Below, one piece after another: positions 16,402-24,419 of a stretch of DNA of 64,000 nt. Position 1 is the first letter of the stretch. Each line of letters starts with the position of its first letter. Below the pieces are notes generated by a model. That model saw only the letters and a program-made list of their open reading frames with translations. It was not told the DNA's origin and did no database searches. The stretch lies in NCBI GenBank assembly GCA_023428695.1, contig JAEYWY010000001.1, forward strand, positions 1 to 64,000. The letters are read 5' to 3'. A program made the position numbers and the translations under genes. The stretch is from Bacteroidota bacterium (GTDB lineage Bacteria > Bacteroidota > Bacteroidia > Cytophagales > Cyclobacteriaceae).

Positions 16402-16863
16402 CTAATCCTCGGCACGTTTACCGACGGCGGAGTACAGAATTTTTCTGGCGTTAGCTTTACGTAGTTCCGTCTCAACATCAGCGATAATCCCGCGTTTTGC
16501 TTCGTTGTCCACCTTCATAGACACCGTCATGGCATCACGCTCAAACTCACCAAGTTTTGCCTTTTCTGCGTTCACCCATTGAATGATCCCTTTGGGCTCG
16601 ATGAACACGTCGTTTGCCTGTATCTTCGCACTCTCTCCAAGGCCCTGCTCTTTAGGCTGACCAATGTAGAGGTACGCTATCAGTGATTTCTTAGCAAGCT
16701 TTTTCAACTGGGAGGCTTCCGGCATGCGCTGCTCTACCTTTACGCTGGTGTCGCGCATCTTTGTTGTCACCATGAAGAAGAACAGGAGCATGAATACAAC
16801 GTCCGGCATGGACGACGTAGGAATTTCCTGCTTCACATTGGTTTTCTTTTTAAACTTTGACAT
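16402..16863 (-). CDS. exbD: ExbD/TolR-family biopolymer transport protein (second copy)
   Basis: The 153-residue protein has one N-terminal transmembrane helix (SMPDVVFMLLFFFMVTTKM, about residues 18-36) with the conserved membrane aspartate that carries protons in ExbD/TolR. The remainder is a periplasmic alpha-beta domain. ExbD works with ExbB as the proton-driven motor that energises TonB-dependent transport or envelope processes. It lies 20 bases after the other exbD copy and is the last gene before the terminator at 16342-16371. Its ectodomain is shorter than that of its neighbour, so the two subunits are not interchangeable copies. Confidence 0.9.
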   Translation of the reverse strand: MSKFKKKTNVKQEIPTSSMPDVVFMLLFFFMVTTKMRDTSVKVEQRMPEASQLKKLAKKSLIAYLYIGQPKEQGLGESAKIQANDVFIEPKGIIQWVNAEKAKLGEFERDAMTVSMKVDNEAKRGIIADVETELRKANARKILYSAVGKRAED

Positions 16864-16883
16864 ACTCCGTTTCCTATTTTAGT

Positions 16884-17465
16884 TTAACTACCAATTTTCG
16901 TTGGCTCTGCGATCGAAATCGCTTTTGGAATTTCAGGCGATCCGTCAGGGAGAATTCCACGTCCTTTGTCATACAGTTCTTTGGATACAGCGTCTGCATT
17001 CGGATCGGCAGCGATATCGCGCCATCGTTCAACAGAAACTCCGGCACGGTCTGCATAAATTTCATTGTACGCAGCTTCTGATGCGTCAAGCACCTGTATG
17101 AACTTCGCGTGACTTGTTCCGCGGTCAGTCTTGATGGAAACTACTGCATCCTTGGGTGTGTCTGACATTGTTGCGTCATTGCCATAGTTGAGCACAAATC
17201 GTTTGATCCGGTCGATAAGTTCCCGATCAGATCCTGTCCACGGCTCGCCTTCAACCATGACGTTGTTGAAGGAGTTAACCTGAATTTTGAACAAATTCCG
17301 CTCATGTATCTCAACATCCAGTTGCGTGTTCTCAGGCGGAGGCGGAAGTGTCAACAAGATTCCCTTATCGTTTGCTACTGTTGTGGTCATAAGGAAGAAC
17401 GTCAACAAAAGGAAAGCAATGTCCGCCATTGAGGCGTTGGGAATGTCGGGTGTTGCTCTTGCCAT
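16884..17465 (-). CDS. exbD: ExbD/TolR-family biopolymer transport protein (first copy)
   Basis: The N-terminal helix ASMADIAFLLLTFFLMTTTV contains the conserved proton-carrying Asp (D15). The protein is 193 residues, longer than the 140 or so usual for ExbD. It has an extended periplasmic part with DRGTSHAKFIQVLDASEAAYNEIY and a C-terminal extension rich in charged and proline residues. The start codon follows the stop of the upstream 105-residue protein without any gap, suggesting coupled translation. Together with exbB and the second exbD it should form a proton-channel motor. No tonB gene is within the window. Confidence 0.9.
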   Translation of the reverse strand: MARATPDIPNASMADIAFLLLTFFLMTTTVANDKGILLTLPPPPENTQLDVEIHERNLFKIQVNSFNNVMVEGEPWTGSDRELIDRIKRFVLNYGNDATMSDTPKDAVVSIKTDRGTSHAKFIQVLDASEAAYNEIYADRAGVSVERWRDIAADPNADAVSKELYDKGRGILPDGSPEIPKAISIAEPTKIGS

Positions 17466-17783
17466 TTATTTAAAGGCTTTAGTTATTTCAGAAAAAACCA
17501 GGGCGGCAATTGCGCCGAATAATGCAATGTAGAACATGATCAGGGCCGCACCGATCATCCTGGCTCCATTCTCCGTAAGGCCCATGGCGCGCTGCGTCGG
17601 CGTCAGTTCCGAATCAGACAAAGCATAGGACACAAAGAACAGCACGAGCAGCGCTCCAATTCCGATTCCCGCACGCACAAGCCCACCGGGCTTGCTCACG
17701 ATGTTCATGAGCGAGAACACTATCGCTCCCACCGTCGCTATTCCAATAAGTGCATAGAGCAGATAAAGTGTGAAATCCAGCAT
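17466..17783 (-). CDS. small integral membrane protein in the ExbBD operon, 105 aa
   Basis: Three transmembrane segments are visible (residues 3-25, 35-53 and 78-98), separated by a conserved-looking loop with SDSELTPTQRAMGLTENGARMIGAAL. It lies between exbB (three bases upstream) and exbD (zero gap), so it is part of the same translated unit. Similar three-helix proteins sit in the same place in other Bacteroidota exb operons, by my recollection. No catalytic motif is present; a role as an accessory subunit of the proton channel is inferred from position only. Confidence 0.75.
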   Translation of the reverse strand: MLDFTLYLLYALIGIATVGAIVFSLMNIVSKPGGLVRAGIGIGALLVLFFVSYALSDSELTPTQRAMGLTENGARMIGAALIMFYIALFGAIAALVFSEITKAFK

Positions 17784-17786
17784 AGC

Positions 17787-18557
17787 TTATTTGTTATGAA
17801 CGAGTTTGTGTTTTACGAGAATGTCGACCAGGGAAATGGAAGCATCTTCCATAGCGTTCACCAGACCGTCAATCTTGGCTACGAGGTAGTTGTAGAAAAC
17901 CTGCAGGATCATACCTACAATAAGACCGGCAACTGTAGTCAAAAGGGCCACTTTCATACCGCTCGCAACGATGTTAGGGGAAATGTCACCAGCTTTCGCG
18001 ATGTCGTCGAATGCCACGATCATACCCACAACCGTTCCAAAGAATCCAAGCATGGGACCAAGTGCGATACAAAGTGAAATCCAGATTAGGCCACGTTCGA
18101 GGCGTCCCATTTCAACACCACCGTAGGCAACAATTGATTTCTCAACCATATCAACGCCTTCCGAGTAGCGCATGAGACCCTGCGTGAAGATTGATGCAAC
18201 CGGACCACGTGTGTTGCGGGTTACCTCGAGTGCTCCGTTCACCCCGCCTTTTGCCAGCGCATCCTCAATTTGCGCAAGCAGCTTGTTTACGTTTGTGGTC
18301 GCGAGGTTAAGGGTAATAATACGTTCAATACAGATCGCGAGACCGATGATCAGGATGAGCAGGATCGGCGTCATGAACTTAGTATCACCGGCGATAAATT
18401 GTTCCTTGATTACTTCGTGAAAGGATTGACCTTCGCCAGAGCCCGCATCTGATGCAGTTTCAGTAGTGGACTGCGCGGATTCAGACTGTGCCTGGGTCGA
18501 AATTGCAGAGGACGCCAGTACCCCCACGAGAGCGAAGATCGCAAGTAATTTTTTCAT
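17787..18557 (-). CDS. exbB: ExbB/MotA/TolQ-family proton channel protein
   Basis: The start at ATG 18557 gives 256 residues beginning with a signal-like helix (MKKLLAIFALVGVLASSAI) and an S/T/E-rich periplasmic stretch. Three transmembrane helices follow (about residues 55-80, 155-180 and 195-220). The MotA/TolQ/ExbB core is GRLERGLIWISLCIALGPMLGFFGTVVGMI. With ExbD it forms the proton-driven inner-membrane motor. An open frame continues 200 bases upstream, but it crosses the promoter box at 18590-18597 and has no domain. This is the first gene of a four-gene operon. Confidence 0.93.
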   Translation of the reverse strand: MKKLLAIFALVGVLASSAISTQAQSESAQSTTETASDAGSGEGQSFHEVIKEQFIAGDTKFMTPILLILIIGLAICIERIITLNLATTNVNKLLAQIEDALAKGGVNGALEVTRNTRGPVASIFTQGLMRYSEGVDMVEKSIVAYGGVEMGRLERGLIWISLCIALGPMLGFFGTVVGMIVAFDDIAKAGDISPNIVASGMKVALLTTVAGLIVGMILQVFYNYLVAKIDGLVNAMEDASISLVDILVKHKLVHNK

Positions 18558-18589
18558 AGTTGAAGGTTTAAGTAAAGCTTTGAAAGCGC

Positions 18590-18597
18590 CAAAATTA
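18590..18597 (-). promoter_or_regulatory. -7 promoter box for the exbB operon
   Basis: TAATTTTG on the minus strand matches TAnnTTTG. It lies about 32 bases upstream of the ATG at 18557. A weak TTTA half of a -33 box lies 17 bases further upstream. Confidence 0.6.
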
Positions 18598-18900
18598 AAC
18601 GTTTTGTCGATTTCTAAACACTTTTTACAAAATTTTTCTGCTGCCGGCACCAGCGTGATAAAATTTGGAATAGAATCAGAAATGCCGATAAAAGTCACGG
18701 GAAAATGTGATTTTGGGATGTCGGCTGCGCCACTTTCCCGTAAGTAATTGACAAACACGGCAAAAAGTCAGAGCCCTTTTCTTTCAGCATGCCTGACGGA
18801 AATCATATCCGCCAGTTGAGCCACTATTTTAGTTGCAAACCCGGCAAATTTGGTCGGCTTTCAGTTGCTTCTACTGGCTGGTGCTTTTCCAACACGCAGC

Positions 18901-18931
18901 TTGGAATCTGTCGTTTTTATTGATTTCTTTG
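18901..18931 (+). promoter_or_regulatory. promoter of tRNA-Ser
   Basis: TTGG at 18901-18904 and TTTCTTTG at 18924-18931 are spaced by 19 bases, the Bacteroidota spacing, and end 12 bases before the tRNA. The same TTTCTTTG variant precedes acpP and rqcH in this window. Confidence 0.55.
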
Positions 18932-18943
18932 TGCCCCTTATCC

Positions 18944-19033
18944 GGAGAGGTGTCCGAGTGGTTGAAGGAGCACGCCTGGAAAGTGTGTATACTCGAAAGG
19001 GTATCGCGGGTTCGAATCCCGCCCTCTCCGCCA
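18944..19033 (+). tRNA. tRNA-Ser (anticodon GGA), CCA encoded
   Basis: The 90-base gene folds as a class II tRNA with acceptor stem GGAGAGG/CCTCTCC, discriminator G and an encoded CCA (19031-19033). The anticodon arm is CACGC-CTGGAAA-GTGTG, with anticodon GGA at 18978-18980 reading UCC and UCU serine codons. The long variable arm (TATACTCGAAAGGGTAT) is typical of serine tRNAs, and the T arm is CGGG-TTCGAAT-CCCG. Confidence 0.97.
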
Positions 19034-19154
19034 AAAAACCACCAGTTTCGTCCGACGTCCCTGTTACTTAGCATGCCGTTCCGGTCGTCTGAAGCGCTGC
19101 CTCGCAGAACTTCTGATACAACAACATCAGTTAGCCGCCCGTGTTTCGCTGGAT

Positions 19155-20219
19155 CTATGGCGTTAATTCGCCGGCGATAGACTTGCCAATCAGGGAACGG
19201 GTTGTTTCGGGACCATACTGCCCTAAAAGCAGCATTAGCTTCGTCACCGCAGCTTCGGTTGTCATATCGATGCCACTTAGTACCCCAATCTCACGGAACG
19301 CCTTGCTTGTTTCATAGCGCCCCTGGATCACCCGACCACCGGAGCATTGCGAGATATTAACAACAAGTATACCGCGTTCGATACCAGCCTTGAGTTCATC
19401 GATAAGCCAGGACAACGTCGGAGCATTTCCCGATCCATAGGTCTCCATAACAAGTGCCTTCAGACCTTCAGTGTGTAGCATCGCCCGCACGGTGTTTTGA
19501 GAAATTCCCGGAAACAGCTTCAATATCGCGATGTTGGTATCGAGTCTCGATCGGAATGTTACCGGTCCGGGACTTACGGAATGCTGTATGAACGCGAAAT
19601 TGTAATCAATCTTCACCCCTGCCTTTGCCAATGGCGGGTAATTACCGGAATCAAAAGCATCAAACTGCATGCTCTCTGTTTTCTTTGACCGGTTGCCGCG
19701 AAGAAGCTGATAGTCAAAATAAATGCAGACCTCAGGGACGACGGCATGTCCATCTTGTTGAGCAGCGGCAATATCCAGGGCAGTGACGAGATTTTCACGT
19801 GCATCCGACCGTGGCTCACTGATTGGAAGTTGTGCTCCAGTGAAGATGACGGGCTTCGACAGGTCCTGAAGCATAAAACTCAATGCAGACGCCGTAAATG
19901 CCATGGTATCTGTGCCGTGAAGAACAACAAAACCGTCGTATTCGGAATAGTTGTCAGAAATGATCTGACCAATCACGACCCAGTGCTCGGGATGGATGTT
20001 CGATGAGTCAATTGGCGGGTCAAAAGAGATCACGGAAATTTCAAGCATCAGATTCCTGAGGATCGGAAGTTGCTGAAGGATCGAACTGAAATCAAACGGG
20101 ATGAGAACACCTTCCTGGTTGTACGTCATACCGAAGGTTCCTCCTGTATAGATAATGAGGACCCGCGCGCGGGGTTTACCGGGAAGCGCCGTGTCAATAC
20201 TAACCTTCCTGAGCTGCAT
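19155..20219 (-). CDS. ansA: L-asparaginase, type I
   Basis: The protein (354 residues) matches cytoplasmic type I asparaginases, which hydrolyse asparagine to aspartate and ammonia. The first catalytic motif is VLIIYTGGTFGMTYN (about residues 20-34, nucleophile Thr in GGTFG). The second is GFVVLHGTDTMAFTASALSFML, with the catalytic TDT. FTGAQLPISEPRSDARENLVTALDIA is also typical. No signal peptide is present, which fits the cytoplasmic form. It lies 56 bases downstream of the TatD-like gene on the same strand, probably at the end of that transcript; its 3' end faces the tRNA-Ser gene. Confidence 0.95.
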   Translation of the reverse strand: MQLRKVSIDTALPGKPRARVLIIYTGGTFGMTYNQEGVLIPFDFSSILQQLPILRNLMLEISVISFDPPIDSSNIHPEHWVVIGQIISDNYSEYDGFVVLHGTDTMAFTASALSFMLQDLSKPVIFTGAQLPISEPRSDARENLVTALDIAAAQQDGHAVVPEVCIYFDYQLLRGNRSKKTESMQFDAFDSGNYPPLAKAGVKIDYNFAFIQHSVSPGPVTFRSRLDTNIAILKLFPGISQNTVRAMLHTEGLKALVMETYGSGNAPTLSWLIDELKAGIERGILVVNISQCSGGRVIQGRYETSKAFREIGVLSGIDMTTEAAVTKLMLLLGQYGPETTRSLIGKSIAGELTP

Positions 20220-20275
20220 AGTTGTAGTTGCCCCTAAAGTCCAGATTTTTTTTCAAATCGCCATAGGTTTGTGAA

Positions 20276-21047
20276 TCACAAAACAAACAGATCCCTCGCA
20301 TTGGCGGTCGTATGATTGCGGATGGTATCTATGTCGAGACGCATAAGTTCTGCAACGCGTTGTGCGATCAAAGGTATATATGCAGGTTCGTTTCGCTTTC
20401 CGCGGTACGGAACAGGTGCGAGATAAGGGCTATCCGTTTCCAGAACAATCCGCTCCGGTGATACGCGTGGCATCACACCATCAAGTCCGCCCTTCTTAAA
20501 GGTCGACACGCCGCCAATGCCGAGATAAAAACCAAGTTCGATAATCCGCTTAGCCTGATCCGCATTGCCTGAAAAACAGTGGAATATTCCGCGCAATCTT
20601 CCATCCTGCAATTCTTCCACTATGTCGATGGTTTGATTGATACTTTCGCGGCAGTGAATCACAATTGGTAATCCGAACTGCTTCGCCCAGCCAGTCTGAA
20701 TACGAAACGCTTCCTGTTGTTGCTCCCAAAACGTTTTGTCCCAATACAGGTCCGTGCCGATCTCCCCCACTGCTGCAAAAGGGCGTTTGGAAAGCCACGA
20801 CTCCACTATACGCAATTCGCCCTCGAAATCCGCCTTCACATAGCACGGATGCAGGCCCATCATTGGAAAACATGTCTCCGGGAATTTCTCCGCGAGATCC
20901 AGCATTCCGTCAATGGAAGTATGGTCGATGTTCGGCATATAAATGCGTTCGACACCACGTTCGCGCGCGCGTGAGTATCGCGTCCCTGTCCTCACGAAAT
21001 TCGTCGAGGTAAATATGTGCATGCGTATCGATAAAACCCGTTGTCAT
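20276..21047 (-). pseudogene. tatD: TatD-family DNase with a frameshift near its N terminus in this sequence
   Basis: Most of the protein is in one frame (GLHPCYVKADFEGELRIVE, AVGEIGTDLYWDK, IVIHCRES, GIFHCFSG, VLETDSPYLAPVP), covering the metal-dependent hydrolase fold of TatD DNases. The true N terminus, starting at ATG 21047 seven bases after the dgkA-like stop, reads MTTGFIDTHAHIYLDEFRED and carries the first metal site H-x-H. It is in another frame. The frames meet at a (CG)5 run at 20962-20971; total length is one base more than a multiple of three, so two missing or one extra base explains it. This may be a sequencing or assembly error, a true mutation, or a slippery repeat. The body starting at ATG 21022 would lack the HxH site. 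Confidence 0.85.
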
Positions 21048-21054
21048 CACTGAC

Positions 21055-21408
21055 CTACAATAACGTTCTCAGGTATGGTAAAAAAATCACAACTCCGGCT
21101 ATTGCGGAAATAATCGCGAGTAACAATACAGCGCCTGCTGCCAGGTCTTTGACCCGACCCGCGACCGGATGAAACTCCGGTGAAATCAGATCAACCAGTT
21201 GTTCGAGAGCGGAGTTCATTAGTTCGGCCGAAAGTACCATTCCGACGAGAAGCAAAACAACCAGCCACTCAGTCGGTGTAATGCTAAAAGCCGCCCCACA
21301 AACAACAACAACACACGCTACTGCGACCTGTATCCTGAAATTTTTTCCCGACCATGCCGCGCGCAATCCCTTCAAAGCAAACTTTACACTGTCCGCGAAT
21401 GATTTCAT
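21055..21408 (-). CDS. dgkA: DgkA-like diacylglycerol/undecaprenol kinase
   Basis: The 117-residue integral membrane protein has three predicted transmembrane helices. It carries the family signature ELMNSALEQLVDLISPE (about residues 62-78, with the catalytic Glu) and VKDLAAGAVLLLAI. In Gram-positive and many other bacteria such short kinases phosphorylate undecaprenol rather than diacylglycerol, recycling the lipid carrier for cell-wall and polysaccharide synthesis. Its ATG overlaps the stop of the glycosyltransferase gene by four bases (ATGA), so the two are translationally coupled, in line with a joint role in lipid-linked glycan metabolism. The substrate is not decided by sequence. Confidence 0.9.
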   Translation of the reverse strand: MKSFADSVKFALKGLRAAWSGKNFRIQVAVACVVVVCGAAFSITPTEWLVVLLLVGMVLSAELMNSALEQLVDLISPEFHPVAGRVKDLAAGAVLLLAIISAIAGVVIFLPYLRTLL

Positions 21409-22505
21409 AACGGAGCAAGATGCTTAATAATCACATCATATAAAAAGTGATCGTCCGCCGGCCCGGGCTTGAATCCTGAAAAGCGCAGCGATTCATGCAT
21501 TGCTGTTTGCATGTCAAACCCGGACTGCATCATCGAAAACGCCACACCCTTTGACAGAAGGTTTGTTGCAAGGTGTTCCTGCTCTGTTTGTCCGGGCGTG
21601 GGAATGAAGATTGCTTTTTTGCCCAGCGCATGCAAATCCATCACGGTACTGTAGCCGCTCCGCGCAACCACCGTTGCAGCGCGCGCAAATAATTCCTCCA
21701 ATTCGTCAGTTGTGGCAAAGCTCACAATCCGGCCGCGTTCAGTTGTTTCGTCAGGCAGACCGTCGAGGACGCCGCGAACCAAAACAAAACGATATCGCGA
21801 GCCGGTCAATTGCTTACGCAGAATTTCTTCAAGGAAGGAACGCTGAGGCTCGGGACCGGAACAGATCGCGAGAACATCGATATCATTCGATCGTGAGACC
21901 TCCGGCCGATGGCGAAAACGGGAAAGAGCACCGATGTAAGACTGATTCGGATGAAAATCAGTTTGCCCGAAATTTGTGAGTGCACCCGAAAGGTTTTTGT
22001 CACCGGGATAGTCTGGTATCCAGCATGAGTCAAATCTGCACACTAACTTTCTGTTCCAAATACGTACAAGTGGCCCCAACCATCCGAAACGTCGCGGCAT
22101 GAGGATGTTACTTTGATGGGTGATAAAAACTGAGAACACATTTGCCGACCAGCAACCATAACGATTGTCAGAAATTACAAGATCGATGGCGCATTCGCGG
22201 ACAATCTCTTCAAGGATTCGATGCTCTTGCCGAATCACTGACATAAAGCGCGGCAACTGCAACGCCATGCGCCAGACCATACTGCCACCTTTTGGATAAC
22301 GCGGGTTGTATGCGGGCAGGTTGTGAAACTGCAACTCCGGGAACTCTCTGCGCAACAATGCACCGGAGCCTCCGCTACCGGCGAGATGCACCTTGCAATG
22401 TTGCTCAAGCAGTATGCGTATTATCGGAATACAACGTGTCGCATGACCGAGACCCCAGTCGAGTGCAGCTACGAGGACACGTTTCCCTGTGACGTTCGTA
22501 TCCAC
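21405..22505 (-). CDS. MurG-like (GT28-type) glycosyltransferase
   Basis: The 366-residue protein has two Rossmann-like halves of the GT-B fold. The N-terminal motif VLVAALDWGLGHATRCIPIIRIL resembles the glycine-rich loop of MurG and related lipid-acceptor glycosyltransferases. A C-terminal nucleotide-sugar site is visible as ARAATVVARSGYSTVMDLHALGKKAIFIPTPGQTEQEHLA (about residues 270-309). No signal peptide is present. It is three bases downstream of the deacetylase gene and overlaps the dgkA-like gene by four bases. Donor and acceptor are unknown; addition of a sugar to a lipid or envelope glycan is the likely role. Confidence 0.82.
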   Translation of the reverse strand: MDTNVTGKRVLVAALDWGLGHATRCIPIIRILLEQHCKVHLAGSGGSGALLRREFPELQFHNLPAYNPRYPKGGSMVWRMALQLPRFMSVIRQEHRILEEIVRECAIDLVISDNRYGCWSANVFSVFITHQSNILMPRRFGWLGPLVRIWNRKLVCRFDSCWIPDYPGDKNLSGALTNFGQTDFHPNQSYIGALSRFRHRPEVSRSNDIDVLAICSGPEPQRSFLEEILRKQLTGSRYRFVLVRGVLDGLPDETTERGRIVSFATTDELEELFARAATVVARSGYSTVMDLHALGKKAIFIPTPGQTEQEHLATNLLSKGVAFSMMQSGFDMQTAMHESLRFSGFKPGPADDHFLYDVIIKHLAPL

Positions 22506-22508
22506 GGG

Positions 22509-23150
22509 TTAAGACATTGAGAGCGTTTGGAACGAATAACCCAGGTTCGCGAAGTGCTCCAGGAAACGCGGCAATGCAAACATCAGGTTCTTTTCGGCTT
22601 TAAAGCTGTCGTGAAAGACAACAACAGATCCGGGTCGCGTGGCATTGATGGTGCCACGCAGACATCGTTCAGGCGCTAGGTCAGCGCGATAATCCATCGT
22701 GAGCACATCCCACATGATGATCTTGAAATCGTCAGACAGGGCATTGATTTGACTTTTGCGAATACGTCCGTACGGCGGCCGGAACAATGGTGTCGTCACG
22801 CGTGCCGGTGCAAGTGCGCGTATGGCATCTTCACATTTGATTGTGTTTTCACGATACTCCTCAAGACTTGTTTTCCATCCATTCAAATGATTAAATGTAT
22901 GATTCCCGACCACATGGCCGCCATCTATGACGCGTCTGAATACGTGTTCGTGTTTTCTGATGTTATCGCCGATACAAAAAAAAGTAGCACCTGCCTTGTA
23001 CCGCGCCAGTGTTTCAAGTACAAAATCCGTCGGACCATCAACCGGACCGTCATCAAACGTAAGGTAGAGCACGCGTTGTTTGGCCGGCATGCGCCACACA
23101 AGTGATGAGGGAAACAGCAATGGAAGGAAGAATGGCGTACGATGGACCAT
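22509..23150 (-). CDS. polysaccharide deacetylase (NodB/CE4 family)
   Basis: The 213-residue protein carries all five NodB motifs: TFDDGP (metal Asp and base), NHTFNHL (metal His pair), RPPYG, IMWDVLTMD and VVFHDS. It removes acetyl groups from N-acetylglucosamine units of peptidoglycan or exopolysaccharide. A short hydrophobic N terminus (FFLPLLFPSSLVW) may anchor it to the membrane. The start ATG 23150 shares one base with the stop of the upstream phosphatase (TGATG), a stop-start coupling; a GTG one codon earlier is also possible. It is followed after three bases by the MurG-like glycosyltransferase, so envelope glycan modification is the likely setting. Confidence 0.92.
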   Translation of the reverse strand: MVHRTPFFLPLLFPSSLVWRMPAKQRVLYLTFDDGPVDGPTDFVLETLARYKAGATFFCIGDNIRKHEHVFRRVIDGGHVVGNHTFNHLNGWKTSLEEYRENTIKCEDAIRALAPARVTTPLFRPPYGRIRKSQINALSDDFKIIMWDVLTMDYRADLAPERCLRGTINATRPGSVVVFHDSFKAEKNLMFALPRFLEHFANLGYSFQTLSMS

Positions 23151-24376
23151 CACCCTACGCGGCAGGAAAGGATCGTGATGTCGTCGTGGTAACCGTTTCG
23201 CCCTTTGAAATGATCGAGCGCGACTATAATGTCCTGGTGAATCGTACGAAGACTTTTTGTGTACGTATGATCAGAACCGAAATATTCCAGAAGTCTCTCC
23301 ACTCCAAACTCCTTCCCTTCCTCATTGATGGTTTCGGTAAGGCCGTCGGTGTAGCAGAAAAGCAGGAAGTCATCGAGACCGGTTATGAAGCCCTCGTTGA
23401 CAAAAGGCAGCGGATGCATCGCGCCAAGCACAGTGGAGCCATCTTCGAGCAAACGAATACCATTCTTCTTATCCCAAAGTATCGGGGGATTGTGTCCGGC
23501 ATTTACATAAACCATTGTCTTTAACTGGATGTCGTAAATACCGGCAAAAAATGTTATAAACTTTTCGCCCTTTGTATTTTCCAGAACCTGGTAGTTCAAC
23601 GCTTCAATGATATCTACGAGATTCGGAGTCAGTCGCACAAGTGTTCGCAGTGACGCCTGGAAATTGGACATCATCAATGCGGCTGGTATTCCCTTGCCGC
23701 TCACGTCGGCGACACAAATCAAAAACTGGTTTTTGTTAATCGGGATGTAGTCGTAGTAATCCCCACCAACGCGGTCGTGCGGCAGATAACTTGCCTCCAC
23801 TTTGAGCAACGGTGTATCGGGCAATTTTTCCGGGAAGAGAAACTGCTGAACGTCACTTGCGATTTCGAGTTCCTTGCGAAGGGCTTCCTGCTCCAGTTGT
23901 TTGCGTGCAAGCTTTTTATTTTCGATCGCAACAATTATAATGTTACTCAAAGCCTGAATGAACCGAACGCCATCGTCATTGTGATAGCTATCGCCGTTTT
24001 GATCAAGTCCGCCAACGAACACCAAAGCGAGGGTGTTACTTTTATGAGCAACAGGTACAATCAGGTCAAACTCGTGGAATTCACATTCTTTGAAAGTACG
24101 CAGGTGCGCGATGTGCTGGATCGTTTTGAATTCGGGAAGGAGCTTTACTTCTGAATAGTTGCATACGGTACCGAACTGAACTTTACAGTTCCACTCATCG
24201 TCGAGTACGAAAAGCGCGAGCTTCCGGATATTGAGGTTCGACCGCAGAGTGAAGTTGTAGATTTTGTAGAGGGACTCCTCCGGCAAATTGTTGTTGATCG
24301 CTTGTGTGATCTCCAACAATGCATTGAGTTCCAACTCCTTAATCTCAAACTGCTTACGTATGTCGAGTAACTCCAT
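23150..24376 (-). CDS. GAF + PP2C (SpoIIE/RsbU-type) serine phosphatase
   Basis: The start at ATG 24376 (MELLDIRKQF) gives 408 residues. Residues about 20-175 look like a GAF sensor domain. A coiled helix KKLARKQLEQEALRKELEIASDVQQFLFP links it to the phosphatase, a normal RsbU-type arrangement. The PP2C-like core has VGGDYYDY, CVADVSGKGIPAALMMSNFQ, VNAGHNPPILW, LFCYTDGLTETINEEG and YHDDITILS with the metal aspartates in place. Such enzymes dephosphorylate STAS/anti-sigma-antagonist proteins in partner-switching stress pathways, but no RsbV/RsbW-like gene is in this window. The gene is stop-start coupled to the deacetylase, suggesting signalling to envelope modification. Confidence 0.93.
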   Translation of the reverse strand: MELLDIRKQFEIKELELNALLEITQAINNNLPEESLYKIYNFTLRSNLNIRKLALFVLDDEWNCKVQFGTVCNYSEVKLLPEFKTIQHIAHLRTFKECEFHEFDLIVPVAHKSNTLALVFVGGLDQNGDSYHNDDGVRFIQALSNIIIVAIENKKLARKQLEQEALRKELEIASDVQQFLFPEKLPDTPLLKVEASYLPHDRVGGDYYDYIPINKNQFLICVADVSGKGIPAALMMSNFQASLRTLVRLTPNLVDIIEALNYQVLENTKGEKFITFFAGIYDIQLKTMVYVNAGHNPPILWDKKNGIRLLEDGSTVLGAMHPLPFVNEGFITGLDDFLLFCYTDGLTETINEEGKEFGVERLLEYFGSDHTYTKSLRTIHQDIIVALDHFKGRNGYHDDITILSCRVG

Positions 24377-24419
24377 AGTCGTCAACTCAAATGTAGGAAT
24401 AAATTGGTTCACGTAGGTG

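Larger units (their letters stand above)
18558..18943. other. intergenic region between exbB and tRNA-Ser
   Basis: The 386-base gap contains the exbB promoter (18590-18597, minus) and the tRNA promoter (18901-18931, plus). An imperfect hairpin, CTGACGGA with TCCGCCAG, lies near 18791-18813. Short frames here have no family features. Confidence 0.5.

Noticed and set aside
20276..21022. TatD body from ATG 21022 taken as a complete gene
   Set aside because: It would lack the HxH metal site, which is present in another frame just upstream; the frameshift model explains more.
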